Part shown: piece by piece, positions 9,004 through 20,551 of the stretch
Numbering within the stretch: position 1 is the first letter of the stretch
Layout of the letters: every line of letters starts with the position of its first letter
Source: Acetatifactor muris
GTDB lineage: Bacteria > Bacillota > Clostridia > Lachnospirales > Lachnospiraceae
NCBI GenBank assembly: GCA_023663635.1
Contig: JAMPHD010000019.1
Location: forward strand, 1 to 49,067
Length of the DNA: 49,067 nucleotides
Direction: 5' to 3'
Translations under genes and position numbers: made by a program
The notes under the pieces: model-generated
Database searches by the model: none
Seen by the model: only the letters and a program-made list of their open reading frames with translations
Told to the model about the DNA's origin: nothing

Positions 9004-12000
9004 CCAATATCCTCTCATGTCCATTCCAGGAATAACGGATTGCGGAAACCGTCGGGGAATTCTGCGGTCTTTGCAGTTCCGCGATCCGAAGTCCCTTCAC
9101 CGTCTCAAAGCATCCCCACAGCGCCTGAGAATTCATAATATAATCAAAATCCAGCTTGTGGACAAGCTCAAACATACTGCTGATGTTTTTATCATCCACT
9201 CCCGCAAACGCCTCATCCAATGCGATTATGCGCGGATGATCTTTATTATCCGCCTTTTGGTACTGTGCATTGACTGCCGCAAAAAGCGGAACATACATCG
9301 CCATCGCCTTTTCTCCGCCGCTGAACCGGTTAAAAGCGGCATTTGTCAATGCTTTTTTCGTCTCATCACCGCGCCTGAAAAACATTTGGAACTCAAACCA
9401 TTTACGATAATCCAACGCATCCCTTACCAACTCCATATAGTTGATCACGCTGCCGTCTTCCTCAAGATTTCGTTTCTCTGTCCGAATTTTACTTCGGAAA
9501 TGTGCCGCAACCTTTTCAATATCCTCCATCGTGAGAAGCGCGCGATCCCGAAGCAGAATCTGTTCCAACTCCGCCGTATCCAGTTCCGTATCATTCTCAG
9601 CCTTTCGGGGTTTCCATTCCAGAGAAAAGCTTAATCCCATGGAGGTATCCATCGCCTTCATCAGCCTTGACATATCCAAAACCCATTTACGGCTCTCCTC
9701 GATCCTGTCCGTCAGCTGCCGGCTGATGGTCCGGGATAAAATATCCTCAAACAGCTCGCGGTCTTTCTTCTGAATCAGAAGCTCCGTCTCATCAATCGCC
9801 GCCTTTAAAATCCCATAAAATTCCTCCAGATAAACCTTTTTCCCGTTCCAGACGGACACGACACACACACGCTTTCGGAGCGCATTTGCCACCGGCACGA
9901 TCTCCGACATGTCATCCGCGGTTCCGAAACAATCCTCCAAAGCGGTTCCATAACTTGTCAGACTGCCATTATGCCCTTGATACACCTGAAACAGCGCGTT
10001 CAGCATCTCTCCGGATTCTCTGTTTTTATCACCTTCCCGTATCACGCCCGCCGCTTCCCTCGCACAGTCGAAAAGCGTCCGTTCTCCCCGCTCTAATACA
10101 AGCTTGAGGGAAAGTTCCTCCTCAAAATAATTTCTGACAAAGGTTTCCTCCCCGATCAACTGCTGAAGGCGCTCTTTTAGCTTCGGCAGGGATTCCTGCA
10201 TCTTTAGAAGTCCATCCTCTAAACGTACGAGATCTCCATTCAACTGATCACGCTCTTTTTCCAGTTCGCTCAGCTCCTCCCTGATCTCATTCAGTCGGTT
10301 CGCTTTCTCAATATTTTCCGGTCGATTCAGATAATCCTCACACTGCCGGATTCTAAGCTCACACTCCTTGATTCGGGCGCTGCACCCTCGCTTTTCTACT
10401 ATGGCGTCATCCATCGCCTGCTCATGGTCAGCCAGTTGCTCCTCTCTGTCTCTGCGATTGACGCGTTCCGTACTCAACCGCAATATACCGTTGCGTATCT
10501 CCTGCCAGATCCGCTGATATTCCTCAATGGCATCGCTGACCTCCTCATAGGCTTCCTTGGTCCTTGCGTATGGGAAGGATCTGCACTTCCGCAACATGTT
10601 CTGATACTGTTCGTTTTTCTGCCGGGCAAGACTCTGCTCCTGTTTCTCCTCCCTGTCGCATCGTTCCTTAATTGCCTGCCATTCCAGAGTACAGAGCTTT
10701 TCCTGCTCCAGCGCCTCATCAATACCGGAGAAATCCGGAAGTTTCAGATACTCCTCCCGCAAGGTATTAAGGCATCCCTCAATCTCTTCCAACTTTTTCT
10801 CCGCATCTGCAACCGTCTCCGTATAAACTTGAATCTGCTCTTCCAACTGCCGGATCTTTTCTTCTTTTCGTCTCTTCCTCGCAAGCAGACCTACATATTC
10901 CGCTGCTCCCGTCTTATCTGCCCTTCCGGTTAAAATACCCTGGCGGAAACTACCGTCCTCTGCGAGATAAACGCCGTTTCCGCCGCCATCCTTTTCATAA
11001 ATATTGCTTAAGATCCGATCGACCATTTCCCGGATTCCATCCTCTGCCTCTTCACTGACCGTCAGCCCTGAGAAATGCGAATCCCCTCTTTTCTCCACAT
11101 ACAAAACGGTATCCAAAAATTGCGGACATGCCTGCCGGATTCTCTCTGCACTTTGCGCAGATACTACCAAGGCGTCCAGAAGCCCCATTTTCTGCAGTTG
11201 TGCCTCCAGCCTTGCGCACGCCGCCGAATCCATCCCGTTTGCGAATTCCACCGTCTTATAAAACGGAACCGCTTTGATACCGGCTTTCTGCAGGGCAAGT
11301 CTTGTCTGCCTTGCGCTCTCCTCTCTCTCCGGCTCCATCTCTTCCCGGTTTTGAATCTGTGTCAGCTCCTCCTTCGCCTCTCTTAAGAGCTCCTTTTGCT
11401 GCCGGAGTGCATAATCCTCGGCACTTTTTGCATCCGTCAACGCCTGCCGCTGCCTCTCGTAATCCGCGCGCAGAATCTCCTGCACCGCCCCCGCATCCTT
11501 GACAGACCGATAGTTTTGGACTCTCTCCTCAACCGCTTTCAGTGCCTCTTCCACGGGATTCCACTGTAAGGATGTCTCCTTTGCGTGAAAAAGCTCCACA
11601 ATCCATTGGTCAATTGAATTTGTAACCTGATCCCGCGCGCCCTCCAACTCCTGCTCACTTAAAATTTTCTGCCGTTTGGTCTGTTCCAGGCGTCCCGCAA
11701 GCTCATCATATTGCCCGGAAATCTCCTCATACCGTTGAATTGCCTTTTTACATTCCTGAATGAGTTTCTTATATGTATCCAGATTCTTAACGATCTCGTC
11801 CGTCCCGGCATATTCCTCACACGCGATCAGCTGAAGAGCCGTCTGATGCTGATCCCAACGCAAAACCTCCTGCTGCTCCTCCAATTCCCGTTTTTCTCTC
11901 TGCAATTCCTGCTGTCTCAATTCCAAGCGGTCTTGGATCTCTTTCAGTTTCCGCTCTCCCTCACGGATACGTTCCCCGCATTCCTCAATCTTATTCTCCC

Positions 12001-13060
12001 ATTTCGTTTCCTGCGTTTCAAGCTCCTCCCTTGTCTTCCTTGCCTGTTCCAACTTGCGGTCCATTTCTTCCAGATCTGTGTCGAGAAGCCCGATTCGTTC
12101 GATTTCCGCCAAATTTCTTTTCTCCTCCAGTTCCCCGCGACGAATTGTTTTGCCCCGCAGGTCACTTTCCATTTCTATTTTGCTCTGCTCCTGAGCCTCC
12201 AGCTGACTCTTTGCGTCCTCAACCTCTCTCTTTTTGGCAATATAGGCCTGCGCTTTTTTAGCGATCATATATTGATTGTACCGAGTATATTCCGTGCGTA
12301 TCACCTTAATGTCGGCAAAGGCGCGGCGCAGCATATCAAGGCTGTCCTGTATCTCATCCATTTTTTCCATTGCATCGACCATGGCGCGCAAATCCTCGTC
12401 CGTCAATGTCTGCAGGGAATCATTTAGAATTTCATACACTTTTGTGGGTTTAAATTCTTTGGACAGTTTCGGGGCACGCACTTTGACAAGGAGCTTAATA
12501 AACTGCTCATACTGATCCGCCTTTCGGAAACCGAAAATATATTGATTGACATGCTTTTTGTACTCGCTCTGACTATCCGTAAAGAAATTACCCTCCCCGA
12601 GCTGCGCTTTCATTTCTCGTTTGTCATAGGGGAACTTTGTTGTTCCAACCTCCTTGTACAGCCACAGATCACAGCCGATCCTGCGGCCGTCCAGAATGAT
12701 AAAGCCCCAGAAATCCATTGGTTTCCCACGCTTTGCCCGCTGCCCGATACCGATCGTGCGATATTCTTCGGTCCTTTCTTTTTTGAATTCGAGAAACAGA
12801 TAACCTGTGGCCTCTTCCCTTCCTTCTTCCCCCAGAAAATAATACTCCATTCTCCGGTCACTGGAGCCAAACGGATCCAGACGGCTCGGTGTACGGTCCC
12901 CATCTAACACGAACGGAATAAAACTCTGCGTCGTAATGGACTTACCGGAACCGTTCTGCCCCCGGAGAAGCAGCTTTCCATCTATAAATTCAAAGTCTTC
13001 CTCGTCATATAACCAGAAATTTACGAATCCGATCCGATTCATTTTCCAACGATCTGTCAA
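8993..13060 (-). CDS. jetC: Wadjet type II JetC, SMC/MukB-like ATPase
   Basis: SMC-family motor of the Wadjet system, predicted to extrude DNA loops with JetA and JetB. In the 1355 residues the N-terminal ATPase half has LLLRGQNGSGKS (Walker A, residues 31-41). Two long charged coiled-coil arms rich in E, K, R and Q surround a central hinge-like globular region (around residues 580-720). The C-terminal half has RFSGGEKAMAMYVPL (ABC signature) and IALDEAFAGVD (Walker B and D-loop). Both halves match TIGR02680. The start codon overlaps the stop of jetB (4 bp), and jetD overlaps the end. No frameshift seen. Confidence 0.92.
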   Translation of the reverse strand: MTDRWKMNRIGFVNFWLYDEEDFEFIDGKLLLRGQNGSGKSITTQSFIPFVLDGDRTPSRLDPFGSSDRRMEYYFLGEEGREEATGYLFLEFKKERTEEYRTIGIGQRAKRGKPMDFWGFIILDGRRIGCDLWLYKEVGTTKFPYDKREMKAQLGEGNFFTDSQSEYKKHVNQYIFGFRKADQYEQFIKLLVKVRAPKLSKEFKPTKVYEILNDSLQTLTDEDLRAMVDAMEKMDEIQDSLDMLRRAFADIKVIRTEYTRYNQYMIAKKAQAYIAKKREVEDAKSQLEAQEQSKIEMESDLRGKTIRRGELEEKRNLAEIERIGLLDTDLEEMDRKLEQARKTREELETQETKWENKIEECGERIREGERKLKEIQDRLELRQQELQREKRELEEQQEVLRWDQHQTALQLIACEEYAGTDEIVKNLDTYKKLIQECKKAIQRYEEISGQYDELAGRLEQTKRQKILSEQELEGARDQVTNSIDQWIVELFHAKETSLQWNPVEEALKAVEERVQNYRSVKDAGAVQEILRADYERQRQALTDAKSAEDYALRQQKELLREAKEELTQIQNREEMEPEREESARQTRLALQKAGIKAVPFYKTVEFANGMDSAACARLEAQLQKMGLLDALVVSAQSAERIRQACPQFLDTVLYVEKRGDSHFSGLTVSEEAEDGIREMVDRILSNIYEKDGGGNGVYLAEDGSFRQGILTGRADKTGAAEYVGLLARKRRKEEKIRQLEEQIQVYTETVADAEKKLEEIEGCLNTLREEYLKLPDFSGIDEALEQEKLCTLEWQAIKERCDREEKQEQSLARQKNEQYQNMLRKCRSFPYARTKEAYEEVSDAIEEYQRIWQEIRNGILRLSTERVNRRDREEQLADHEQAMDDAIVEKRGCSARIKECELRIRQCEDYLNRPENIEKANRLNEIREELSELEKERDQLNGDLVRLEDGLLKMQESLPKLKERLQQLIGEETFVRNYFEEELSLKLVLERGERTLFDCAREAAGVIREGDKNRESGEMLNALFQVYQGHNGSLTSYGTALEDCFGTADDMSEIVPVANALRKRVCVVSVWNGKKVYLEEFYGILKAAIDETELLIQKKDRELFEDILSRTISRQLTDRIEESRKWVLDMSRLMKAMDTSMGLSFSLEWKPRKAENDTELDTAELEQILLRDRALLTMEDIEKVAAHFRSKIRTEKRNLEEDGSVINYMELVRDALDYRKWFEFQMFFRRGDETKKALTNAAFNRFSGGEKAMAMYVPLFAAVNAQYQKADNKDHPRIIALDEAFAGVDDKNISSMFELVHKLDFDYIMNSQALWGCFETVKGLRIAELQRPQNSPTVSAIRYSWNGHERILDEQ

Positions 13061-14193
13061 GCCCTTGCTCCTCCCTCAAAATCCTTCGGATAATACCCTC
13101 TGATTCTCCCAACCGCCGGCAATATCGTGATCTCATTTCCATCACATTGGAGCATCATCCAGTTCTTCATGTATTCCAGAACAGTGTCCGGCAGCCTGTC
13201 CTCGTCCATCTCACGAAATTCCTTGCTCCATGCCTCATTCCAACGATTACGACAGTCGGACACCATTTCCGCAAATTGATTTCTCGTCAGACAGATGCAC
13301 TCATTATCTTCCTTCTTCAGATTTCCATCCTGCAGCGCCTCCTGAATCTTTGCGCACAGGAGCAGAACGGCCTCCGGCAGCATTGCATCCCTTGGATGTA
13401 CCGCTCCATAACAGTCGTCTGCATCCAAGGTCAGGAATGCCGCATTTTTATAAATATCCAGATTTCCTCCGAGATTCTCATTTAGATATTTGGAGACCCA
13501 TTGGCGCTGATTCTTTAGATAAAGCGCATCCGCGTCCTCATTTCCTTCCCAATAATAAGCAGGGCAGACCGCCAGTTGTCTGTATACGCGGTTAATACGC
13601 ATGGCTCCCCGGTCTTCGTCCAACTCCGCAAAATCAGTCTTTTCAAAATCTTCCCATGACTCGTATGAAGAAACATCCGTAACAAAACCGGTGGCAAAAT
13701 ATTTGGAATACCCTGTATTTTCATACAAGACCTCCTGTCCCGCCTCCGCGCCGAACGCCTCACTGTTTCCCTCATACGCGCGCAACATCTGCAGCCGTTC
13801 CATATACTGCAGAACACGAACCAACGATTTTCTCTGGGTGAAAGAAGTCCAATCAATCTCTATGTATGCCTTTAACTGCGTCTCCACATAGTTGATCAGT
13901 TCCGACAAAAGAAACTGTTCCTGTTCTTCCTTGTCCTCCAAATACATCAAAACAGCGCATAAAATACAGTAATCCCTGATATCGGTAAATTCTTCTATTC
14001 CCATAAAGCTTTGGGCGTGCGCCGGTTTCTTTTCCAGTTTTAACAGATTCTCCGTATGGATCAGTTTCCATCCCAACTGCTCACGGATGAATCTTTGAAA
14101 ATTAGGGATATCACGTTTTACTCTATAATAGGTTTCCTTATCGCTATCCTTACAGATCCAAAAATTTTCAAACAGCGTTCTTGCTTCGTTCAT
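13057..14193 (-). CDS. jetB: Wadjet type II JetB, kleisin-partner (KITE-like) subunit
   Basis: TIGR02678-type subunit of the Wadjet complex, 378 residues, expected to bind the JetA kleisin as MukE does in MukBEF. Visible features are an N-terminal helical region (ARTLFENFWICKDSDKE, RFIREQLGWKL) and a C-terminal winged-helix-like region ending in LPAVGRIRGYYP. Identification rests mainly on size, position between JetA and JetC, and these conserved segments. It overlaps jetA by 4 bp (14190-14193) and jetC by 4 bp (13057-13060), the classic arrangement for balanced subunit synthesis. Confidence 0.85.
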   Translation of the reverse strand: MNEARTLFENFWICKDSDKETYYRVKRDIPNFQRFIREQLGWKLIHTENLLKLEKKPAHAQSFMGIEEFTDIRDYCILCAVLMYLEDKEEQEQFLLSELINYVETQLKAYIEIDWTSFTQRKSLVRVLQYMERLQMLRAYEGNSEAFGAEAGQEVLYENTGYSKYFATGFVTDVSSYESWEDFEKTDFAELDEDRGAMRINRVYRQLAVCPAYYWEGNEDADALYLKNQRQWVSKYLNENLGGNLDIYKNAAFLTLDADDCYGAVHPRDAMLPEAVLLLCAKIQEALQDGNLKKEDNECICLTRNQFAEMVSDCRNRWNEAWSKEFREMDEDRLPDTVLEYMKNWMMLQCDGNEITILPAVGRIRGYYPKDFEGGARA

Positions 14194-15665
14194 TGTGATT
14201 TAAACTCCAATACATATGCAGGCATGGTCAACGCACCGTCCTCACAATCCAACACACAGTTCCCCTCTCCCCGAACAAGCTGATATTCCTGCCCATACTC
14301 CGTTCTCCCCATCCTTTGCGAGTTCATATTCGCCTGAGCGATCCATTGCAGAAATATCATTCTGACATCTGCCGGAACCGTTTCCCTGATCTCAGAAAAA
14401 ATGATTCGATCCTCTTTTATGTAGCGCATCACAATCTCTTTTTGCTTTCTGACGTGCTGCAGATAGTCTTCCCTCTGCATTCTTTTTTCCAAGGACTTAT
14501 CCGCAAAACCTCTCCGATCCTTTTTCTCCCTGTAGGCTCTTGTATGAGGCTTTAACAGAAACTCCGCGGGTTCTTCCTCATAAATACTATTATTAATTCC
14601 ATTTTCTTCACGAGGCACATTCGTCTTGAAATGTTGTATTTTCTGTATGCCGAAAACATGGGCCGACAGCTTATGCGCCTCATCGAGATCTTCACATTTT
14701 AAGAACAATTCCAAAAATTTACGATACTCATCTTTTCTGCTGATTCCCCAGTTTTGAATCTGGACGATCAGCGCCGCATTCTGAATGATACTCCGAATCA
14801 CGTCATTGGTAATCTGCAGAACCTTTTTGCATTCGCAGTCATGTCCGGGTGAATCAATAAACCAACTCTTTAAAGAATTCCACTTGCCCATAACATTTTC
14901 CCTGATATTGGGCTCCGCATTTCCATGAATTTGTAACAGCGCGTGCGGAATATCCAGTTCGCTCTGCACCACTTTCTCCAGAATAATATTCTCCACAACC
15001 GGAATATTCTTTATCAGGATCTGTTCGATCCTCCTTGCGTGCTGCTGAAGTTCCTGCACAAACTCGTTCAAATACTTGATAAATTTATCCTTGTGAATGA
15101 CAAACTCCACAGATTTCATCAAATGATCCGTGTTCCCCGAATAAAAATCCCGAAGATAATCCTGATAATTCTGATTAAGTCGCTTAAAATCTTCCTGAAG
15201 CAAATTCCACCATTCATTCGTCTCCTTAGGCCCCGCATGCTCCATCAACACTGCGTCCTCCAGGCTTTTCTCCAATCGAACAAAAAAATTGGTGGACAAA
15301 TTCCCCGATTCCAGAAAAATATTTTCTAACCGGACCGTCAATCTCTCTATCTCTACCGCGTACTCGGACATGGTATAGCGGTATTGCTTATTTTTATATT
15401 CAGCGATGGTATAGACCCGACCCGGGTCCTGAATTGGAGTAAGATTTTTCCATTTGACTAAGGCTTCCATATCAGCCACCAACTGCTCCATGGAATAATC
15501 CATGAAAAGATCATCCTGCCTGATCAACTGAAAGATATCTTCTTTGTATAATTGAAAATGCATCTTTTCATATTCCCGGTAAAATAAACGCATGATTTTC
15601 CGATATGTCGGCGCGTTTGGCACAGATAAATAGGTGGTCTCATGTATCGGATCAAACTGCTCCAT
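14190..15665 (-). CDS. jetA: Wadjet type II JetA, kleisin subunit
   Basis: TIGR02677-type kleisin of the Wadjet complex, 491 residues, first gene of the jetABCD operon. The N-terminus (TYLSVPNAPTYRKIMRLFYREYE) is characteristic of the family, followed by helical segments and a C-terminal region with LQWIAQANMN. In the complex it bridges the two SMC heads. The start has a modest AGGG/AGG site upstream. A possible -10 (TATAAT) lies about 50 bp upstream, but no good -35 was seen, so the operon promoter is not assigned. Confidence 0.85.
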   Translation of the reverse strand: MEQFDPIHETTYLSVPNAPTYRKIMRLFYREYEKMHFQLYKEDIFQLIRQDDLFMDYSMEQLVADMEALVKWKNLTPIQDPGRVYTIAEYKNKQYRYTMSEYAVEIERLTVRLENIFLESGNLSTNFFVRLEKSLEDAVLMEHAGPKETNEWWNLLQEDFKRLNQNYQDYLRDFYSGNTDHLMKSVEFVIHKDKFIKYLNEFVQELQQHARRIEQILIKNIPVVENIILEKVVQSELDIPHALLQIHGNAEPNIRENVMGKWNSLKSWFIDSPGHDCECKKVLQITNDVIRSIIQNAALIVQIQNWGISRKDEYRKFLELFLKCEDLDEAHKLSAHVFGIQKIQHFKTNVPREENGINNSIYEEEPAEFLLKPHTRAYREKKDRRGFADKSLEKRMQREDYLQHVRKQKEIVMRYIKEDRIIFSEIRETVPADVRMIFLQWIAQANMNSQRMGRTEYGQEYQLVRGEGNCVLDCEDGALTMPAYVLEFKSQ

Positions 15666-15830
15666 CCTGCGTATCCCTTTCCGTATCAGAGTCTCAATGA
15701 ATGTATATGGCTTGATTATATCACTTTGATCCTTGGAGTACTACTGAAAAATGCAAAAATCATGCTAAAAAATATATATGAATAGCAACTTGCGGCGCCG
15801 TTCACATTATTTTCAGTGTTTTAAAACAGA

Positions 15831-15863
15831 AAAAAGGCTTTCGGAGAAATCCCCGAAAGCCTT
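15831..15863 (-). terminator. Rho-independent terminator after tuf
   Basis: On the minus strand an 11-bp GC-containing stem (AAGGCTTTCGG / CCGAAAGCCTT) with a short loop is followed by a T-run (TTTTTTC). It lies 23 bp after the tuf stop codon and ends the rpsL-rpsG-fusA-tuf transcript. Confidence 0.9.
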
Positions 15864-15885
15864 GATTTTACCGCATTCCTTCTAA

Positions 15886-17073
15886 TTACTCTACGATCGT
15901 AGCCACACGGCCGGAACCAACGGTTCTGCCACCCTCACGGATAGCGAAAGTAAGACCCTGCTCCATAGCGATGGGATGGATCAGCTCGATGCTCATCTCC
16001 ACGTTATCGCCGGGCATGCACATCTCAGTGCCTGCGGGCAGGTTGCAAACGCCGGTAACGTCGGTAGTTCTGAAGTAGAACTGAGGACGATAGTTGTTGA
16101 AGAAAGGAGTGTGACGACCACCCTCATCCTTGGTCAGAACGTACACCTGAGCGGTGAACTTTCTGTGGCAGGTAACGGTGTTAGGTTTTGCAAGCACCTG
16201 ACCACGCTCGATCTCGGTTCTCTGAACACCGCGAAGCAGTGCGCCAATGTTATCACCGGCCTGTGCCTCATCCAACATCTTGCGGAACATCTCGATACCG
16301 GTTACAACGGTCTTCTTGGTCTCTTCCTTGATACCAACGATCTCTACTTCCTCATTCAGATGCAGAACGCCACGCTCTACACGGCCGGTAGCAACAGTAC
16401 CACGACCGGTGATGGTGAATACGTCCTCGACAGGCATCAGGAAAGGCTTGTCGGTGTCACGCTGAGGATCGGGGATATACTCATCTACAGTGCTCATCAG
16501 CTCCATGATCTTGTCGCCCCACTCGCCGCTGGGATCTTCCAGAGCCTTCAGAGCGGAACCCTTGATGATAGGGCAATCGGTGAAATCATACTCCTCCAAC
16601 TGCTCGGTGATCTCCATCTCAACCAACTCAAGCAGCTCGGGATCGTCTACCATGTCACACTTGTTCATGAATACTACGATGTAGGGCACGCCTACCTGAC
16701 GGGACAGAAGGATATGCTCCTTGGTCTGTGCCATAACGCCATCGGTAGCAGCCACAACAAGGATAGCGCCGTCCATCTGTGCAGCGCCGGTGATCATGTT
16801 CTTTACATAGTCAGCATGTCCCGGGCAGTCAACGTGCGCATAATGTCTCTTCTCGGTCTGATACTCAACGTGTGCGGTAGAAATGGTGATACCACGCTCT
16901 CTCTCCTCGGGAGCCTTGTCGATATTCTCGAAATCTACCTTCTCGTTGCCGGCAACTCTCTCAGCCAACACCTTGGTGATCGCAGCGGTCAGAGTGGTCT
17001 TACCATGGTCAACGTGACCGATGGTACCAATGTTACAATGGGGCTTAGATCTTTCAAATTTAGCTTTAGCCAT
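15886..17073 (-). CDS. tuf: Elongation factor Tu
   Basis: GTPase that delivers aminoacyl-tRNA to the ribosome, 395 residues, full length. G1 is GHVDHGKT, G3 is DCPGHADY, G4 is NKCD, and the three domains end with [11 protein letters not shown]. An AAGGAGG site precedes the ATG. It is the last gene of the translation operon, with its own promoter in the 120-bp gap after fusA, so it is probably expressed both by read-through and independently. Confidence 0.99.
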   Translation of the reverse strand: MAKAKFERSKPHCNIGTIGHVDHGKTTLTAAITKVLAERVAGNEKVDFENIDKAPEERERGITISTAHVEYQTEKRHYAHVDCPGHADYVKNMITGAAQMDGAILVVAATDGVMAQTKEHILLSRQVGVPYIVVFMNKCDMVDDPELLELVEMEITEQLEEYDFTDCPIIKGSALKALEDPSGEWGDKIMELMSTVDEYIPDPQRDTDKPFLMPVEDVFTITGRGTVATGRVERGVLHLNEEVEIVGIKEETKKTVVTGIEMFRKMLDEAQAGDNIGALLRGVQRTEIERGQVLAKPNTVTCHRKFTAQVYVLTKDEGGRHTPFFNNYRPQFYFRTTDVTGVCNLPAGTEMCMPGDNVEMSIELIHPIAMEQGLTFAIREGGRTVGSGRVATIVE

Positions 17074-17129
17074 TATTAAAATCCTCCTTAAAATGATAGA
17101 TACAGTTACTTTTTTTCTCGCTATCTCTG

Positions 17130-17158
17130 ATTATATTAAATAATCAGCAGTTTGACAA
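17130..17158 (-). promoter_or_regulatory. Promoter for tuf
   Basis: On the minus strand TTGTCA (17158-17153) and a perfect TATAAT (17135-17130) are spaced 17 bp, about 57 bp upstream of the tuf start. Confidence 0.65.
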
Positions 17159-17193
17159 GCGGTTTTTGCTAAAATAAGGCAAAAGTTACGAAC

Positions 17194-19356
17194 TTATTTG
17201 GCCTTCTCGGACAATACCTTTTCCTGAACGTTCTTGGGAACCGGCTCGTACTTGTCAAAGAACATGGAGTAGTTGCCGCGACCCTGAGTCCTGGAACGCA
17301 GATCGGTGGAATAACCGAACATCTCTGCCAAGGGAACGAATGCGCGAACGATCTTGCCGCCGCCCAGATCATCCATACCCTCCACACGTCCGCGACGTGA
17401 GTTCAGATCTCCGATCACATCACCCATATATTCCTCGGGCATGGTAACCTCAACCTTCATGATCGGCTCGAGCAGCACGGGGCTTGCCTTCTGCATGGCC
17501 TCCTTGAACGCCATGGAACCGGCGATGTGGAATGCCATCTCGGAGGAGTCCACCTCGTGATAGGAACCGTCATATACATTGGCGTGAATGCCCAACACGG
17601 GGAATCCGCCCAAAATACCTGCCTGTGCGGCCTCCTTGATACCCTCGCCCACCGCGGGGATGTATTCCTTGGGAATCGCGCCGCCGACAACGGTAGATTC
17701 GTACAAAAGTACGGGGGGCTCGTTGATCAGCACATTTGCCTTGGGATCAAACTCAAATTTCTCGCAGTTGGCCTCCAAGGGCTCGAACTTCACTTTACAA
17801 TGTCCGTACTGACCGCGGCCGCCGGACTGCTTAGCGTACTTGGAATCCACTTCCACTGCCTTGGTGAATGCTTCCTTGTAGGCAACCTGAGGCGCGCCCA
17901 CATTTGCCTCCACCTTGAACTCGCGCAACAGTCTGTCCACGATGATCTCCAGATGCAGCTCGCCCATGCCGGCGATGATGGTCTGTCCCGTCTCCGCATT
18001 GGTGTGCGCGCGGAAAGTGGGATCCTCCTCTGCCAGTTTGGCAAGCGCCTCGCCCATCTTGCTCTGTCCCGCCTTGGTCTTGGGCTCGATGGCCAACTCG
18101 ATAACGGGCTCGGGGAACTCCATGGACTCTAAGATCACGGGGTGCTGCTCGTCACAGATGGTATCGCCCGTGGTGGTGAACTTAAAGCCTACTGCAGCGG
18201 CGATATCGCCGGAATACACTTTGTCGAGCTCCGCGCGCTTGTTGGCGTGCATCTGCAGGATACGTCCCACACGCTCTTTCTTGTCCTTGGTGGCGTTCAG
18301 CACATAGGAACCGGAGTTCATGGTGCCGGAATACACGCGGAAGAATGCAAGTTTACCCACAAAGGGATCGGCCATGATCTTGAACGCCAGAGCGGAGAAA
18401 GGCTCTTCATCGGAGGAATGTCTCTCCACCTCATTGCCGTCGAGATCCGTGCCCTTGATGGCAGGGATGTCGGTGGGTGCGGGCATGTACTCCAAAATGG
18501 CATCCAAAAGTTTCTGTACGCCCTTGTTGCGGTATGCGGAACCACAGCATACGGGAATCGCCGTACACTCGCAGGTCCCCTTGCGCAGAGCGGCCTTGAG
18601 CTGCTCCACGGAAGGCTCTTCGCCCTCCAGATACATCATGGTGAGATCATCATCCAACTCACAGACCTTCTCGATCAACTCGGAACGGTACAGCTCCGCG
18701 TCATCCTTCATGTCGCCCAGGTCGTCAGTCACAGTGATGTCATCACCCTTGTCATCATTATAGATGTAGGCCTTCATCTCAAAGAGATCGATGATGCCCT
18801 TGAAATCATCCTCCTTGCCGATGGGCAACTGGAGAACGATGGCATTTTTGCCGAGTCTGGTCTTGATCTGCTCCACCGCGCCATAGAAATTGGCGCCCAT
18901 GATGTCCATCTTGTTGATGAACGCCATACGGGGCACATTGTAGGTGTCAGCCTGACGCCATACATTCTCGGACTGAGGCTCCACGCCGCCCTTTGCGCAG
19001 AAGACGCCGACAGCGCCGTCCAACACGCGAAGGGAACGCTCCACCTCCACGGTAAAGTCAACGTGACCGGGTGTATCAATGATATTGATACGATGCTCCA
19101 ACGCACCCTCCATGGGCTTGGTCTCCTTTTCCAAAGTCCAGTGGCAGGTGGTGGCGGCTGATGTGATCGTGATACCTCTCTCCTGCTCCTGCTCCATCCA
19201 GTCCATGGTCGCAGTACCCTCGTGAGTATCACCAATCTTGTAATTTACACCGGTATAATACAGAATACGCTCTGTCAATGTGGTCTTACCCGCATCGATA
19301 TGAGCCATGATTCCGATATTCCTGGTTCTCTCTAAGGGATATTCTCTTCCAGCCAA
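17194..19356 (-). CDS. fusA: Elongation factor G
   Basis: Translocase GTPase of translation, 720 residues, slightly longer than the usual 690-705. G1 is AHIDAGKT, G3 is DTPGHVDF, G4 is NKMD, and domains II-V follow to [15 protein letters not shown]. The start codon read here is TTG (19356-19354), which sits 8 nt after AGGAGG. No ATG lies at an equivalent position, so this essential gene appears to use a weak start codon with a strong binding site. It lies 28 bp after rpsG in the translation operon. Confidence 0.97.
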   Translation of the reverse strand: MAGREYPLERTRNIGIMAHIDAGKTTLTERILYYTGVNYKIGDTHEGTATMDWMEQEQERGITITSAATTCHWTLEKETKPMEGALEHRINIIDTPGHVDFTVEVERSLRVLDGAVGVFCAKGGVEPQSENVWRQADTYNVPRMAFINKMDIMGANFYGAVEQIKTRLGKNAIVLQLPIGKEDDFKGIIDLFEMKAYIYNDDKGDDITVTDDLGDMKDDAELYRSELIEKVCELDDDLTMMYLEGEEPSVEQLKAALRKGTCECTAIPVCCGSAYRNKGVQKLLDAILEYMPAPTDIPAIKGTDLDGNEVERHSSDEEPFSALAFKIMADPFVGKLAFFRVYSGTMNSGSYVLNATKDKKERVGRILQMHANKRAELDKVYSGDIAAAVGFKFTTTGDTICDEQHPVILESMEFPEPVIELAIEPKTKAGQSKMGEALAKLAEEDPTFRAHTNAETGQTIIAGMGELHLEIIVDRLLREFKVEANVGAPQVAYKEAFTKAVEVDSKYAKQSGGRGQYGHCKVKFEPLEANCEKFEFDPKANVLINEPPVLLYESTVVGGAIPKEYIPAVGEGIKEAAQAGILGGFPVLGIHANVYDGSYHEVDSSEMAFHIAGSMAFKEAMQKASPVLLEPIMKVEVTMPEEYMGDVIGDLNSRRGRVEGMDDLGGGKIVRAFVPLAEMFGYSTDLRSRTQGRGNYSMFFDKYEPVPKNVQEKVLSEKAK

Positions 19357-19384
19357 GATCTTTTCCTCCTAACTATTCTCGTCC

Positions 19385-19939
<555 letters not shown>

Positions 19940-19992
19940 TTATAAACAATACAGAATCCAACACTTTTCTTAGTTCCGTTTTAGTGTAGTCC

Positions 19993-20415
19993 CTATTTCT
20001 TGGCGTCTTTCGGTCTCTTGGCGCCGTACTTGGAACGAGCCTGCTTTCTGTTGGCAACGCCTGCCGTATCCAAAGTACCACGGATGATGTGATATCTGGT
20101 ACCGGGAAGATCCTTTACTCTGCCGCCGCGGATCAGTACCACGCTATGCTCCTGAAGGTTGTGACCCTCGCCGGGGATATAGCTGGTAACCTCAATACCG
20201 TTGGAAAGACGTACTCTGGCGATCTTTCTCAGTGCGGAGTTAGGTTTCTTGGGGGTTGCGGTCTTAACGGCAGTGCACACGCCACGCTTCTGAGGAGCAG
20301 AAGTGTTGGTCGCTTTCTTGTGAAGAGAGTTGTATCCCTTCTGAAGCGCAGGCGCTGTAGACTTCTTTACAGATGTCTGACGTCCCTTTCTTACTAACTG
20401 GTTAAATGTTGGCAT
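19993..20415 (-). CDS. rpsL: 30S ribosomal protein S12
   Basis: Decoding-centre protein of the small subunit, 140 residues. It begins [12 protein letters not shown] and contains [15 protein letters not shown] and [13 protein letters not shown], the conserved blocks that include the streptomycin-response lysines (the residues in KKPNSA and after PGEGHN are the usual wild-type ones). First gene of the translation operon, preceded by a GAGGTG site, a structured leader and a near-consensus promoter. Confidence 0.98.
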   Translation of the reverse strand: MPTFNQLVRKGRQTSVKKSTAPALQKGYNSLHKKATNTSAPQKRGVCTAVKTATPKKPNSALRKIARVRLSNGIEVTSYIPGEGHNLQEHSVVLIRGGRVKDLPGTRYHIIRGTLDTAGVANRKQARSKYGAKRPKDAKK

Positions 20416-20545
20416 TCTGTTTCACCTCTTTCTTATTATAAAATGTTTTTGGTAAAATATGCGTGCGGCGATCGTAACGCGCCTGCAGCCGTACCGCAGC
20501 GCAAAACAATGCTCCACGCACAAGTGGTGCCTACCGGGGGCACAC
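20416..20545 (-). promoter_or_regulatory. Structured 5' leader of the rpsL operon
   Basis: About 130 nt lie between the predicted transcription start and rpsL. Outer arms CACGCA/TGCGTG (20515-20520 with 20460-20465) enclose a strong hairpin at 20479-20502 (GCAGCGC pairing with GCGCCTGC, one bulge). A shorter GTGCC/GGCAC stem lies nearer the 5' end. The structure could support autogenous control by a ribosomal protein, but no known leader class was recognised. Confidence 0.4.
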
Positions 20546-20551
20546 TAAAAT

